From NCBI RefSeq assembly GCF_037963765.1, contig NZ_CP150166.1, positions 594,001 to 658,000 on the forward strand: a stretch of 64,000 nt of DNA, given 5' to 3'. The notes below the pieces were generated by a model, which made no database searches, was not told the DNA's origin, and saw nothing but the letters and a program-made list of their open reading frames with translations. This document shows positions 8,250-17,887 of this stretch, in pieces. Origin of the DNA: Sporosarcina sp. FSL W8-0480. Lineage in GTDB: Bacteria; Bacillota; Bacilli; Bacillales_A; Planococcaceae. The translations under genes and the position numbers were made by a program. Each line of letters begins with the position of its first letter. Position 1 is the stretch's first letter.

Positions 8250-8884
8250 TTTCGTCTTTGGTAGGTATCGAAGACGAAAACTGTAAAGACAACCCAAAAT
8301 GCGCTTGCAGCAATGCCTCCCGCAATATCACTTGGGTAATGGACACCCAAATAGATTCGGCTTAATGCAATCATTCCGAACATGAAAATAGCGAATGTCA
8401 ACAGTGCAATCTTTCCTGCACGTATCCGGATCTGGCGCCATAGAAGAATGACGGCCATTGCAAATAAAGTGAAAGCCATCATTGTATGTCCACTTGGAAA
8501 ACTATAGCCCACAGCTTCTGCAATCCTATGAAATTCAGGTCGTTCCCGTTTGAAAACGAGTTTCAATACTTGGTTCAACGCGCCTGTCCCGACTGTAGCA
8601 AAGAAAAAGAAATATGCGCTTGAACGGGCGCGGAAGCTCCAGAATAAAAGTGCTGTCACTGCGATAATGAGAACCATGACAACTTTTGTGGAGCCGATGA
8701 ATGAGAATCCGTTCATAATCGGCGTCAGCCAAGGTGCTTCCCAGCCCTGGACTAAGTCAATGATTGGTCTGTCAAACATAGGCATTATATTTAGGAAGAT
8801 GCCGGTAACAATTATGGCAAAGACACCGATGAATAAAATACATAATGCAATTGCCGCGGAAGGTCGCAATGAATTTTCTTTCAA
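8228..8884 (-). CDS. PAP2-family membrane phosphatase (undecaprenyl-diphosphatase or lipid phosphatase type)
   Basis: This 218-residue, six-helix membrane protein carries all three PAP2 motifs: KLVFKRERP, PSGHTMMAF and SRIYLGVHYPSDIAGG. In Firmicutes these enzymes dephosphorylate undecaprenyl pyrophosphate (bacitracin tolerance, as BcrC) or phosphatidic acid/PGP. The sequence cannot decide between these. The start is at 8884, with AAAGGATG upstream. It is divergently transcribed from the PlsY-like gene 95 bp away. Confidence 0.9.
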   Translation of the reverse strand: MKENSLRPSAAIALCILFIGVFAIIVTGIFLNIMPMFDRPIIDLVQGWEAPWLTPIMNGFSFIGSTKVVMVLIIAVTALLFWSFRARSSAYFFFFATVGTGALNQVLKLVFKRERPEFHRIAEAVGYSFPSGHTMMAFTLFAMAVILLWRQIRIRAGKIALLTFAIFMFGMIALSRIYLGVHYPSDIAGGIAASAFWVVFTVFVFDTYQRRKKQSLVN

Positions 8885-8979
8885 TTACATACATCCTTTC
8901 TTCGCATCATTATACTAAAACTGAAGGACTGATGCATGAACTTACATACTGTTGAAATGGCAATGAGAGGGGGATACGT

Positions 8980-9555
8980 ATGAAAGTTGTGTTATTGCTG
9001 ATTGGCGCATATTTAGTAGGTAATTTCTTAACTGCAACGGTGGTCGGGAAGTTTTTCTTCAAGCAAAATATTCGTTCAGAAGGCAGTGGAAATCCTGGGG
9101 CGCGCAATGCGGGAAGAGTGTTTGGAAAGAAGGCATTCGTCGTGACATTCATCGGGGATGCACTAAAAGGGGCGCTTGTCGTCCTTCTTGCTGGCTGGCT
9201 GGGGATGGAAGGATGGCCGCAATTGCTGTTTTTGATAGCTGTCATGTTAGGCCATAACTACCCGGTTGTACATAAATTCCGTGGCGGATTAGGCGTGTCA
9301 ACATTCATAGGCGGTATGTTGGCGTTCAATCCACTCGTGGTAGCATGTTTTGTCGGGGCATTTTTAGTCCTTTATCCGATATTCAAAAGTTTTACATTGG
9401 CGGGATTGAGCTCAATGACTTTGTCACCGTTGTTTTTGTATGCACTAACAAGGGATTGGACGGAAACCTTGCTTTCCATCATCGTGATAGCCGTCCTATT
9501 ATTTGCGCATATAAGCGATTTTTTAAGGAATAAAGGACAATTGAATCAATTGTAG
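8980..9555 (+). CDS. PlsY-family acyl-phosphate glycerol-3-phosphate acyltransferase
   Basis: PlsY transfers an acyl group from acyl-phosphate to glycerol-3-phosphate in the first step of phospholipid synthesis. The 191-residue protein has the PlsY signature motifs SGNPGARNAGRVFG, GHNYPVVHKFRGGLGVSTFIG and about five to six transmembrane helices. A GAGAGGGGG ribosome site precedes the ATG. Sequences of this length with somewhat diverged motifs are often second copies in Bacillales, so it may not be the essential copy. Confidence 0.85.
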   Translation: MKVVLLLIGAYLVGNFLTATVVGKFFFKQNIRSEGSGNPGARNAGRVFGKKAFVVTFIGDALKGALVVLLAGWLGMEGWPQLLFLIAVMLGHNYPVVHKFRGGLGVSTFIGGMLAFNPLVVACFVGAFLVLYPIFKSFTLAGLSSMTLSPLFLYALTRDWTETLLSIIVIAVLLFAHISDFLRNKGQLNQL

Positions 9556-9590
9556 TCACCTTTTCAGTGGATTATAATGGAATAAACGGT

Positions 9591-9608
9591 CTTTCATTCA
9601 AATGAAAG
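9591..9608. promoter_or_regulatory. Perfect palindrome upstream of the bacilliredoxin gene
   Basis: CTTTCATTCAAATGAAAG is an 8 bp inverted repeat with a two-base centre, located about 20 bp before the ytxJ start. It may be an operator or the end of the plsY transcript; no T run follows immediately. Confidence 0.4.
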
Positions 9609-9629
9609 GTCTTTGGAAGGAGAGTTCTC

Positions 9630-9956
9630 ATGAAGAAAATCCAATCCAGTGCTGAGTGGCATTCTATAATCGATCAATCGAAAAAGGAACCGGTTTTTTT
9701 ATTGAAACATAGCCAGACATGCTCGATTAGCGCGGCAGGGTATAGGGCGTTTGAGGGGTTTGATACGGACATTCCAAAATATTACCTAATCGTCCAAACG
9801 AGCCGTCCTCTATCGAATGAAGTCGCGAGTTCCCTTGGCATCCGGCACGAAAGCCCACAGCTTTTTCTCTTAAAGGATGGTAAGGCTGTATGGCATGCAA
9901 ACCATTACTCAATTAGTCAATCGAAGATCAAGTCAGCTGTAGAAGACGTTGGATAA
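9630..9956 (+). CDS. ytxJ: Monothiol bacilliredoxin, YtxJ/BrxC family
   Basis: This 108-residue thioredoxin-fold protein carries the single-cysteine motif TCSIS (Cys31) in the position of the thioredoxin active site, and the conserved ESPQLFLLKDG with the cis-proline region. BrxC removes bacillithiol from S-bacillithiolated proteins during oxidative stress. The start ATG follows GGAAGGAG. Its presence implies that the host makes bacillithiol, consistent with Bacillales. Confidence 0.92.
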   Translation: MKKIQSSAEWHSIIDQSKKEPVFLLKHSQTCSISAAGYRAFEGFDTDIPKYYLIVQTSRPLSNEVASSLGIRHESPQLFLLKDGKAVWHANHYSISQSKIKSAVEDVG

Positions 9957-10030
9957 ACATGACAGACATTCCAATGGGATGTCTGTTAGTTCTTGTGAAT
10001 TTGAGGTAACAATTATTGGGGGTTAAGTAA

Positions 10031-10771
10031 GTGGATATGAAAGGAAAGACGGTCGTTATTACAGGCGGGGCTATTGGAATTGGTGCTGTTGCCGCGCAAC
10101 TTTTTGGCAAAAAGGGTGCGCAGGTTGCAATTCTTGACTATAACGAAACAGCGGGGGAAGCGCTCGCTGGTGAAATGCATGCTCAAGGGATTGAGGCGGC
10201 ATTTTTCAAAACGGATGTTGCCAAACGCAATCAGGTGAGAGAAACTGCTGAAAAAGTGCTTGCTCACTTCGGGAAAGTCGATGTGCTCATTAACAATGCA
10301 GGGATTACGCGCGATGCCATGTTGTTGAAGATGGAAGCGGACAGTTTTCAGCAAGTTATCGATGTGAATTTGACAGGTGTCTTCAATTGCACGCAAGCCT
10401 TCCTTCCGGCAATGCTTATTGCTGGAAAAGGAAAAATCATCAACACGTCATCAATCGCAGGAACCGGCGGAAATGTCGGACAGACAAATTACGCCGCTTC
10501 GAAAGCCGGTGTCATCGGCATGACAAGGACATGGGCAAAGGAATATGGGCGAAAAGGGATTAACGTGAATGCAGTTGCTCCGGGGTTCATCGAGACGGAT
10601 ATGATCAGCACAATGCCGGAAAAAATAATCACGCAAATTAAACAGATGACTCCCTTCGCACGCCTTGGCAGACCGGAAGATATCGCAAACGCCTATCTAT
10701 TCCTTGCTTCGGATGCATCAGACTTCATTAACGGAACGGTTCTTGAGGTTGATGGCGGAATGTTGAAATGA
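10031..10771 (+). CDS. Short-chain dehydrogenase/reductase, FabG-like
   Basis: This 246-residue SDR has the cofactor motif TGGAIGIGA (the usual TGxxxGxG is slightly altered), NNAG at about residue 91, catalytic Ser and YAASKAG, and the terminal GTVLEVDGG. The best fit is 3-oxoacyl-ACP reductase or acetoacetyl-CoA reductase-like proteins, but the substrate cannot be told. The GTG start at 10031 is supported by GGGGGTT upstream. It is a single-gene unit closed by a terminator. Confidence 0.85.
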   Translation: MDMKGKTVVITGGAIGIGAVAAQLFGKKGAQVAILDYNETAGEALAGEMHAQGIEAAFFKTDVAKRNQVRETAEKVLAHFGKVDVLINNAGITRDAMLLKMEADSFQQVIDVNLTGVFNCTQAFLPAMLIAGKGKIINTSSIAGTGGNVGQTNYAASKAGVIGMTRTWAKEYGRKGINVNAVAPGFIETDMISTMPEKIITQIKQMTPFARLGRPEDIANAYLFLASDASDFINGTVLEVDGGMLK

Positions 10772-10775
10772 ACGG

Positions 10776-10805
10776 AATCCTCCTTAATTAAAGGGGGATT
10801 TTTCA
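10776..10805 (+). terminator. Intrinsic terminator after the SDR gene
   Basis: AATCCTCCTT pairs with AAGGGGGATT around a short AATT loop and is followed by TTTTTC. Confidence 0.8.
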
Positions 10806-10845
10806 TTTTTCTCGAGTCACACCCTCATGTGAATTTCTTCACAAC

Positions 10846-10917
10846 AAATGACACTTATCATATTGAAAGTCATGACGTTCATCTATTTTGCAATGCCTGA
10901 AAGCCCTTTATTATGAT
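10846..10917 (+). promoter_or_regulatory. des promoter with putative DesR boxes
   Basis: A TTGCAA hexamer at 10888 and TATGAT at 10912 are 18 bp apart. Directly upstream lie two related imperfect inverted repeats, ATGACACTTATCAT and GTCATGACGTTCAT (about 10848-10882). In Bacillus subtilis DesR-P activates des by binding just upstream of -35, so placement fits; the match to a DesR consensus is my inference. Confidence 0.45.
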
Positions 10918-10949
10918 AATAACGAATAATTTCGAGGAGGCTTTCATGC

Positions 10950-12011
10950 ATGAGTAAAGAAAAAACTAAGCAGTTACACAAAAACGTTGCGCCCTATGCC
11001 AAATCGGATCTGAAAAAGAGTATAGTCCAATTGATCAACACAGTGCCGCCTATTTTCATCCTGTGGTTTTTGGCATATCAAAGTCTATCGGTTTCCATCT
11101 TTTTGACGTTCGGAATTGCGATCATCACAGCGGGCTTCGTCGTTCGGACATTTATCATTTTCCACGACTGCACGCATGGTTCGTTCTTCAAAAATAAAAA
11201 AGCGAATGACGTTGTAGGGACGATTACCGGGATTCTAACGCTGTTTCCATATGAGAAGTGGAAAAGGGAGCACTCCATCCATCATGCGACAAGCTCGAAC
11301 CTCGACAAGAGGGGTGTCGGCGATATTTGGGTCATGACGGTGGATGAATATATGGAAGCATCGAAATGGGAACGGTTCATGTACAGATGCTATAGGAATC
11401 CGTTTGTCATGTTCGGGCTCGGACCATTATATTTAGTACTCATTACTGGAAGGATCAACCGTAAAGACGCGCGTAAAAAAGAGCGTAACAATACGTATTT
11501 GACGAATGTCGTTCTCGTCGCACTTTATGCACTTATGATTTGGCTCGTCGGTTGGCAGGCATTCCTCATCGTGCAAGGTTCGATCATGTTCGTAGCAGCT
11601 GCTCTTGGCATTTGGCTGTTTTACATCCAACACACATTCGAAGACTCGTATTTCGAAGAGGAGTCCGAATGGGATTATGTGAAAGCAGCGGTGGAAGGCA
11701 GTTCGTATTACAAATTACCAAAAGTTCTTCAATGGGCGACAGGGAACATCGGCTTCCATCATGTCCACCACTTGGCGCCGCGTGTGCCGAACTACAATTT
11801 GGAGATTGCACATGAATCGACACCACCGCTTCAAATGGCGACAACGATAAACATCAAAACGAGCTTGGAATCGCTTCGTTACAAGTTGTATGATCCTGCA
11901 CATAAACGCTTCATCACGTTCAAAGAAGTGAAAAAAGCAGTTAAACGGGCAACGCCGAACATTGATTTGAAAGAATTAAAACCGAAGCATACGAGCTTTG
12001 AGGGTAAATAA
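10950..12011 (+). CDS. des: Phospholipid delta-5-type fatty acid desaturase
   Basis: This 353-residue membrane di-iron desaturase introduces a double bond into acyl chains of existing phospholipids on cooling. The three histidine boxes are intact: HDCTHGS, HSIHHATS and HHVHHLAP. About four to five transmembrane helices surround them. It precedes a DesK/DesR pair, the same order as in Bacillus subtilis, which strongly supports the assignment. The start ATG follows GAGGAGG, slightly far; a putative DesR-controlled promoter lies upstream. Confidence 0.93.
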   Translation: MSKEKTKQLHKNVAPYAKSDLKKSIVQLINTVPPIFILWFLAYQSLSVSIFLTFGIAIITAGFVVRTFIIFHDCTHGSFFKNKKANDVVGTITGILTLFPYEKWKREHSIHHATSSNLDKRGVGDIWVMTVDEYMEASKWERFMYRCYRNPFVMFGLGPLYLVLITGRINRKDARKKERNNTYLTNVVLVALYALMIWLVGWQAFLIVQGSIMFVAAALGIWLFYIQHTFEDSYFEEESEWDYVKAAVEGSSYYKLPKVLQWATGNIGFHHVHHLAPRVPNYNLEIAHESTPPLQMATTINIKTSLESLRYKLYDPAHKRFITFKEVKKAVKRATPNIDLKELKPKHTSFEGK

Positions 12012-12062
12012 AGAAACGGCCGCCTATCAGAATGGGTGGCTGTTTCAATTTTTTGGTATAAT
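12012..12062 (+). terminator. Terminator after des, with a TATAAT box for desK
   Basis: GAAACGGCCGCC and GGGTGGCTGTTTC form an imperfect stem followed by a T run (12048-12054). A TATAAT sequence at 12057-12062 may be the -10 of a separate desKR promoter, although no good -35 is seen. Confidence 0.65.
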
Positions 12063-12078
12063 CAATGAAACAAAGGCG

Positions 12079-13221
12079 GTGGCGATCATTCAAAAATGGT
12101 ATAGCATCTTTCCGAAAAATCCTTGGATGAGCATTTATGCTTGGGTCGTATTTTGTCTATTGCCCTTCTTTTTCATTTTCAGATCATGGTCGGCCGTTGG
12201 AATTTCGGTGGGAATCGGGTTATTAGGCCTCTATTTCATTTCCTATTTCTTTTCATTTAAATCAAAAAGCGGTCTTGTTTATATGTGGATCAGCTTTGAA
12301 ATTGTTATTAATATCATCATGACGTTGCTGTTCGGATATGTCTATCTGTCAATTTTCACGGCTTTTTTCATCGGTAATATCCGTTCGGCAGTTGGTTTTT
12401 TCATCATGTATGGTTTGCATATTGCCTTCACAATCAGCGCAATCGTAGTAGGGTTTTTCATTGAGATTGATTTGTTTTTACCACAAGTCCATTTCATCAT
12501 TATTACAGTGATCGGCGTGACGCTTCTTCCGTTCAATCTATACAACAGAAGCAAGCGCGAAAAGCTTGAAGATCAGCTGGAATCCGCGAATGATCGTATT
12601 GCAGAATTAATGCTAATTGAGGAACGCGAACGGATTGCAAGGGATCTGCATGACACGCTTGGACAAAAGTTGTCGATGATCGGTTTGAAAAGCGATCTGG
12701 CGAAAAGGTTAGTCTTTAAAAACCCTGAAGAGGCCGAGAAGGAATTGGCCGATATCCGTCAGACTGCGAGCACAGCATTGAAGGAAGTGCGGGAGTTAGT
12801 TGCAGATATGCGTTCGACAAAACTGATTGACGAAGTGATGCGCATAAGGCAAATATTGTCTGCTGCAGAAGTCGAATTGAAGATTGAAGGCGATCCGAAT
12901 GTATCGAGTATCCCGTCCAATGTGGAGAATGTCTTAAGCATGTGCTTGAAAGAGGCAGTGACGAATGTTGTGAAGCATAGCGATGCGACTGTTTGCGAAG
13001 TGATGTTCATGCAGTCTGCCGATGAAGTTTCTATTGTTGTCAAAGATAACGGAAAAGGCATCCAGGGAAGAACATTTGCAACTGGTGCAGGATTGAAAGG
13101 GATGAGGGAACGTCTTGAGTTCGTGAATGGATCACTTGTTATCGAAGACGATGGGGGTACGAAATTGACCATTCGGATGCCAATCGTCATTACACATCAA
13201 GTCGAGGAGGGATTATCGTGA
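12079..13221 (+). CDS. desK: Membrane-fluidity sensor histidine kinase DesK
   Basis: The protein follows the DesK plan: about five transmembrane helices (residues 20-155), a coiled two-helix linker, a HisKA_3 domain with phospho-acceptor in IARDLHDTLGQKLS, and a HATPase with MCLKEAVTNVVKHS and GLKGMRERLE. DesK senses bilayer thickness and phosphorylates DesR in the cold. The start is uncertain: GTG 12079 gives the N-terminus that aligns with known DesK but has AAAGG very close; ATT 12088 would fit that ribosome site better. It overlaps desR by four bases (GTGA). Confidence 0.92.
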   Translation: MAIIQKWYSIFPKNPWMSIYAWVVFCLLPFFFIFRSWSAVGISVGIGLLGLYFISYFFSFKSKSGLVYMWISFEIVINIIMTLLFGYVYLSIFTAFFIGNIRSAVGFFIMYGLHIAFTISAIVVGFFIEIDLFLPQVHFIIITVIGVTLLPFNLYNRSKREKLEDQLESANDRIAELMLIEERERIARDLHDTLGQKLSMIGLKSDLAKRLVFKNPEEAEKELADIRQTASTALKEVRELVADMRSTKLIDEVMRIRQILSAAEVELKIEGDPNVSSIPSNVENVLSMCLKEAVTNVVKHSDATVCEVMFMQSADEVSIVVKDNGKGIQGRTFATGAGLKGMRERLEFVNGSLVIEDDGGTKLTIRMPIVITHQVEEGLS

Positions 13222-13823
13222 TTCGAATCGTCATTGCAGAGGACCAGGGGATGATGTTGGGGGCACTCGGTTCCCTTTTGAATATGGAGGACGATATGGA
13301 AGTCGTCGGCATGGCGCGTAACGGTGAGGAAGCCGTCCAACTTGTGAAGGAACATAAGCCTGATATATGCATCATGGATATCGAAATGCCGGTGATGACG
13401 GGATTGGACGCGGCGGAAGAACTCATGGAGATGGATTGCAAGATCATTATTCTGACAACATTTGCGCGGGCAGGCTATTTCGAACGCGCGCGAAAGGCCA
13501 AGGTGCGCGGCTATTTATTGAAAGACAGTCCGATTGAAGAGCTTGTCAATTCCATCCACGCCATCCAGGGCGGACGCCGGATCTATGCGCCCGAACTTGT
13601 CGATATCGCGTACGAGGAGACAAGCGAAAACCCGCTCACTGACCGCGAAAGCCAAGTATTAGGACTCGTGGCAGAGGGAAAGACAACGAAGGAAATTGCC
13701 GGGGAATTGTACTTGACGCCTGGTACAGTGCGGAATTATATATCGACTATCCTTGAAAAACTCGAAGTCGGCAATCGAATCGAAGCGATTTCAAGATTTA
13801 AGGAAAAAGGTTGGTTTAAATAA
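13218..13823 (+). CDS. desR: Response regulator DesR, NarL/LuxR type
   Basis: This 201-residue regulator has a receiver domain with acidic pair near residue 9, the phospho-acceptor Asp in CIMDIEMPVMTG (about residue 54), Thr and Lys at conserved positions, and a C-terminal LuxR helix-turn-helix (LTDRESQVLGLVAEGKTTKEIA, residues about 137-160). It is translationally coupled to desK and is expected to activate des when phosphorylated. Confidence 0.93.
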   Translation: MIRIVIAEDQGMMLGALGSLLNMEDDMEVVGMARNGEEAVQLVKEHKPDICIMDIEMPVMTGLDAAEELMEMDCKIIILTTFARAGYFERARKAKVRGYLLKDSPIEELVNSIHAIQGGRRIYAPELVDIAYEETSENPLTDRESQVLGLVAEGKTTKEIAGELYLTPGTVRNYISTILEKLEVGNRIEAISRFKEKGWFK

Positions 13824-13870
13824 GAAGCTTTGACAGGCGAGGGGGACACCCTTTGCTTGTTTTTTTGATA

Positions 13871-14360
13871 TCCGCGCTCAAGAAAGCCAAACCGCGCTCA
13901 AGAACTCCCCCAAGCGCTCAAGAAAGGCAATCCGCGCTCAAGAAAGGCAATCCGCGCTCAAGAACTCCCCCAAGCGCTCAAGAAAGGCAATCCGCGCTCA
14001 AGAACTCCCCCAAACGCTCAAGAAAGGCAATCCCCGCTCAAGAACTCCCCCAAACGCTCAAGAAAGGCAATCCCCGCTCAAGAACTCCCCCAAGCGCTCA
14101 AGAAAGGCAATCCGCGCTCAAGAACTCCCTCAAACGCTCAAGAAAGGCAATCCGCGCTCAAGAAATTGGTTTAGCGCTCAAGAAATTGGTTATGCGCTCA
14201 AGAAATTGGTATAGCGCTCAAGAAATCGGTTATGCGCTCAAGAAGTTGGTTATGCGCTCAAGAATTCAGTTTAGCGCTCAAGAATTCGGTATAGCGCTCA
14301 AGAATTCGGTTTCGCGCTCAAGAATTTGGTTTCGCGCTCAAGAAAGTAGCCCCGCGCTTA
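13871..14360 (+). repeat. Tandem array, GCGCTCAAGAA core, period exactly 20 bp, about 24 units
   Basis: The core GCGCTCAAGAA recurs at 13874, 13894, 13914 and so on every 20 bp to 14334, with a degraded copy at 14354. Spacers of nine bases fall into blocks: alternating AGGCAATCC and CTCCCCCAA types in the first 300 bp, then ATTGGTTTA types. The array fills the gap between desR and kynU. An open frame across it encodes a 20-residue periodic peptide; that is a by-product of 20 bp repeats lacking stops. No other gene is seen in this stretch. Confidence 0.95.
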
Positions 14361-14472
14361 ACCCCGCGCCCAAACCTCCCCCCTCCCAAACCCTGAAAAC
14401 TCCACAAATTCCGATTTCCACCACTCACCCTGTATGCTATGCTTTTCATAGGAACACAAAAGGGGGATCAGT

Positions 14473-15744
14473 ATGACACTTCACACACTATCACAAGCAC
14501 AGGAATGGGATCGGCAAGACAAACTTGCCCCTTATAGAAACGAATTTTACATTCCGGAAAACTCCATTTACATGGACGGCAACTCGCTTGGTTTATTGTC
14601 CAAACGGGCGGAGCGTACATTGCATGAGCTGCTTCACACGTGGAAGACGCTTGGCATCGACGGATGGACGGAGGGGGAGCATCCGTGGTTCTATTTATCC
14701 GAACAGGTAGGGGAGAAAATGGCGCCGCTTGTCGGCGGCAATAAAGGAGAGGTAATTGCGACGGGCTCGACGACAACGAATCTCCATCAGCTTGTCGCGA
14801 CATTTTACAAGCCTGAAGGCAATAAAACGAAAATCCTTGCAGACGAATTGAACTTTCCTTCTGATATTTATGCGCTCAAAAGTCAGCTTCAGCTTAAAGG
14901 ATATGAACCGGATGAACATCTGATCCGTGTGAAAAGCCGCGACGGCCGCTACCTAAAGGAAGACGACATTATTGAAGCGATGACACCGGACGTTGCACTC
15001 ATCGTTTTGCCGGCTGTCCTTTACCGGAGCGGGCAAGTGCTTGATATGGAAAAATTGACGAAGGCGGCGATTGAACGCAATATCCCGATCGGCTTCGACC
15101 TTTGCCATTCAATCGGGGCTGTCGAGCACCAACTCCATGACTGGGGGACGGATTTTGCTTTTTGGTGCACGTATAAGCATTTGAATGGGGGGCCGGGTTC
15201 CGTCGGTGGTTTATTCATCCATGAAAAGCATTTCGGCAAAACGCCTGGCCTATCTGGCTGGTTCGGGTCGAAAAAGGAGTCGCAGTTCGATATGGATCAC
15301 AAGATGGTTCCTGCGGATGACGCTGGCGCTTATCAGATCGGGACGCCGCATGTGTTGAGCTTGGCACCAGTTATCGGCTCACTTGAAATGTTCGAGGAGG
15401 TCGGCATAGCGGCGATTCGGGAGAAATCATTGGCATTAACAGCTTATATGCTTGAATTAATTGAACAGGAACTCACTGACCTTGGCTTTACAATTGGTAA
15501 TCCGATCGACGAAACTCGTGGTGGGCATCTCCTTCTTGAGCATGAAGAAGCGGCTCGAATTTGCAAAGCGCTGAAAGTGGATGGCGTCATCCCTGACTTC
15601 CGAACACCAAACGGAATCAGGCTTGCCCCCGTAGCCCTTTATAATTCATTCGAAGACGTCTGGGAAACGATTCAAAAACTGAAAGTCATCATGGATGAAA
15701 AACGATATGAAAAGTTTGAGAATAAAAGGGGGGTCGTCGCATGA
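14473..15744 (+). CDS. kynU: Kynureninase
   Basis: This 423-residue PLP enzyme cleaves kynurenine to anthranilate and alanine. Family motifs include [14 protein letters not shown], the substrate region [16 protein letters not shown], and the PLP-lysine segment [12 protein letters not shown]. The start ATG follows AAAGGGGGATC. It is the first gene of a three-gene operon covering the whole route from tryptophan to anthranilate, and its stop overlaps the kynB start (ATGA). Confidence 0.97.
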   Translation: MTLHTLSQAQEWDRQDKLAPYRNEFYIPENSIYMDGNSLGLLSKRAERTLHELLHTWKTLGIDGWTEGEHPWFYLSEQVGEKMAPLVGGNKGEVIATGSTTTNLHQLVATFYKPEGNKTKILADELNFPSDIYALKSQLQLKGYEPDEHLIRVKSRDGRYLKEDDIIEAMTPDVALIVLPAVLYRSGQVLDMEKLTKAAIERNIPIGFDLCHSIGAVEHQLHDWGTDFAFWCTYKHLNGGPGSVGGLFIHEKHFGKTPGLSGWFGSKKESQFDMDHKMVPADDAGAYQIGTPHVLSLAPVIGSLEMFEEVGIAAIREKSLALTAYMLELIEQELTDLGFTIGNPIDETRGGHLLLEHEEAARICKALKVDGVIPDFRTPNGIRLAPVALYNSFEDVWETIQKLKVIMDEKRYEKFENKRGVVA

Positions 15745-16373
15745 CGGGGAAATGGATTGATATATCGCAGCCATTGCATAACGGCATCGCGGAATGGCCT
15801 GGGGACACGCCGTTCCAATATGAAGTGAAGTTTTTGAAAGCGTTCACGGGGTCGGTCAATATCGGCCAAATGACGACAAGCATGCATACCGGGACGCATA
15901 TTGACGCTCCTTTCCACTACGACGATGAAGGCCTGAAAGTGGATGAACTGCCGATAGATGTCTACATCGGAAAGGCAAGAGTCATCGACGTGACGGGGCT
16001 CGAAAGCGTGGGGCGTTCAGATTTAGAGGCTCTCGATTTCGGAGGTGCCGAGCGGATATTATTGAAAACAGGAAGCAGACCCGATGCAGATGTTTTTCCG
16101 GAATCATATACCGTTTTGCGTGCAGACATCGGTCCTTTATTGAAGGAAAGAGGGGTGCGGCTCATCGGAATCGATACGCCATCTGTCGACCCTGAGCCAA
16201 GCAAGACGCTTGATGCACACCATTCGCTCCATGATAACGGGGTTCTCATTCTGGAAAACATCGTGCTTGCTGAAGTCGAGCCCGGTGATTATGAATTAAT
16301 TGCGTTGCCGTTGCCTATCAAAGGCGGAGACGGAAGCCCGGTTCGCGCGGTAGTCCGGAGGTGGGAAGCGTGA
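15741..16373 (+). CDS. kynB: Kynurenine formamidase (arylformamidase, KynB type)
   Basis: This 210-residue cyclase-fold hydrolase removes formate from N-formylkynurenine. The metal-binding signature [12 protein letters not shown] lies near residue 55 and [17 protein letters not shown] near residue 150 completes the active site. It is coupled to kynU by a four-base overlap and to kynA by a GTGA overlap, so the three proteins are made together. Confidence 0.96.
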   Translation: MTGKWIDISQPLHNGIAEWPGDTPFQYEVKFLKAFTGSVNIGQMTTSMHTGTHIDAPFHYDDEGLKVDELPIDVYIGKARVIDVTGLESVGRSDLEALDFGGAERILLKTGSRPDADVFPESYTVLRADIGPLLKERGVRLIGIDTPSVDPEPSKTLDAHHSLHDNGVLILENIVLAEVEPGDYELIALPLPIKGGDGSPVRAVVRRWEA

Positions 16374-17188
16374 GCGAAAAAGGGATTCATACAGACTTCA
16401 AAGACAAAATGACATACGGCGAATACTTGCGTTTGGATAAAATCCTTTCGAGCCAGGAACGCCTATCCGGCCATCATGATGAAATGCTGTTCATCATCAT
16501 CCATCAGGTGAAAGAGTTATGGATGAAGCTCATTTTGCATGAACTAAATGCTGCAATCGCGGCAATCAAGAAGGATGAACTTCCTGAGGCATTCAAAATG
16601 CTTGCACGTGTTTCAAGGGTTCAAGAGCAAATCATCCAGGCATGGGATGTCCTTTCAACTTTGACACCCGCCGAATACACGGAATTCCGCGAAAGCCTTG
16701 GCCGGGCATCAGGATTCCAATCCTACCAGAATCGCCTGATCGAATTCGCGCTTGGCTATAAGCAACCGCATATTTTAAAGATTTACGAGAAGGACCAAGA
16801 ACTTGCGCGCGAATTAAAAGCGGCGTATGAATCACCGGGAATTTATGATGTCGCTATCCAAGCTCTAAGTCGAGCAGGATTTCCGATCAACCCGGATTTG
16901 CTGACACGTAATTTCTCGATTACATATCAAGGCGATCCGACCGTTGCGGCAGCTTGGCTTGAAGTGTACCGTGACGTTGACCGCTATTGGGATTTGTACC
17001 AGCTTGCCGAAAAGCTTGTCGATATCGAGGATAGTCACCAGCAATGGCGCTTCAGGCATATGAAAACCGTTGAGCGCATAATCGGTTCGAAAACGGGAAC
17101 TGGAGGCTCGTCCGGCGTAAAGTATTTGAGATCCGTACTCGACCACCAATTCTTCCCGGAACTATGGGATGTACGAACGAAGTTATGA
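16370..17188 (+). CDS. kynA: Tryptophan 2,3-dioxygenase
   Basis: This haem enzyme opens the indole ring of tryptophan to give N-formylkynurenine. The product is 272 residues from GTG 16370, which has GGAGGTGG six bases upstream. Family features are [19 protein letters not shown] near the N-terminus and [24 protein letters not shown] near the C-terminus, where the proximal haem histidine lies. Last gene of the kyn operon, followed by a strong terminator. No kynurenine hydroxylase is linked, so the route stops at anthranilate. Confidence 0.97.
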   Translation: MSEKGIHTDFKDKMTYGEYLRLDKILSSQERLSGHHDEMLFIIIHQVKELWMKLILHELNAAIAAIKKDELPEAFKMLARVSRVQEQIIQAWDVLSTLTPAEYTEFRESLGRASGFQSYQNRLIEFALGYKQPHILKIYEKDQELARELKAAYESPGIYDVAIQALSRAGFPINPDLLTRNFSITYQGDPTVAAAWLEVYRDVDRYWDLYQLAEKLVDIEDSHQQWRFRHMKTVERIIGSKTGTGGSSGVKYLRSVLDHQFFPELWDVRTKL

Positions 17189-17216
17189 GGGAAAGAGTTG
17201 TTTATTAATTAATCGC

Positions 17217-17257
17217 AAAAAGCTTCACCGGGCTCACTCATCCGGCGAAGCTTTTTT
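17217..17257 (+). terminator. Terminator of the kyn operon
   Basis: AAAAAGCTTCACCGG pairs with CCGGCGAAGCTTTTTT (one bulge) around a ten-base loop, ending in a T run. Confidence 0.93.
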
Positions 17258-17449
17258 CATTATCATGCAAAAGATCTTATATTAAAACATAACGCTCAAG
17301 CAGTTGAATCAGCAATGAACCCGTCGAAATAACTTCTCCTCGACTGTGGGAACCCCTCCTCGAACCGTTGTGGCCCATTGCCCCAACATTAAAACGTTAC
17401 GGGTACTCTCGTAAAAGTACATCCCTTTCAACGACTGCATCATCCCCTT

Positions 17450-17887
17450 TCAATGAGAATTTCTACAAGATGCATATTGAAAAGTTGGAGCTGCTGAAGC
17501 GGGGATGAAAAACGTAGAGCGAGGGAGTCCCTCAATGGGAATATTCGCTTTCAAGCCAAAGTCAGCTGCATTATAGATTCTTTTCCCATTGTGAAAAAGC
17601 AGATCGTATCCAACGAACGTATCCATTGGAAATTGCCCATGCACCCGCAACAGGTAAATGAACGTACGATGGCCTGCTTTCATTATTTTTGAAGTCGTAG
17701 TGGTGCGAAGTGGAAAAACATTGTCAAGACGATAAATGGCTGAGTCCATCTCAACAGGACGGCCCACTGCCGCGCATTCGGCAACAGATCCCGTACCCAC
17801 CCGCCGTAAATTTGGCCCTGCCAAAATCCCCGCACTCTCCATGCAAATCACCACCATCATTGACGTTGTTAGTATTAGAATATTCAC
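17450..17887 (-). CDS. Hypothetical protein, possible secreted or membrane-anchored
   Basis: A minus-strand frame with host-like codon use fills much of an otherwise empty 830 bp gap. From a GTG near 17887 the product is about 145 residues: a hydrophobic N-terminus ([22 protein letters not shown]) and a soluble region with alternating hydrophobic residues ([29 protein letters not shown]). No clear ribosome site precedes this start, and a longer ATG start at 17971 exists. I do not recognise a family; it may be a genuine small protein or a degraded gene. Bases 17258-17449 hold nothing I can identify. Confidence 0.4.
   Translation of the reverse strand: MNILILTTSMMVVICMESAGILAGPNLRRVGTGSVAECAAVGRPVEMDSAIYRLDNVFPLRTTTTSKIMKAGHRTFIYLLRVHGQFPMDTFVGYDLLFHNGKRIYNAADFGLKANIPIEGLPRSTFFIPASAAPTFQYASCRNSH

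Noticed and set aside
13871..14360. CRISPR array
   Set aside because: Repeats are 11 bp and spacers nine bases, spacers recur in blocks, and no cas gene is in the window. The same holds for the other arrays.
13853..14476. A 207-residue open frame with a 20-residue periodic peptide (SALKKGNPRSRTPP type)
   Set aside because: It is the translation of the 20 bp tandem array; three units equal 60 bases, so the frame cycles without stops. There is no ribosome site and the pattern is set by DNA period, not protein constraint.
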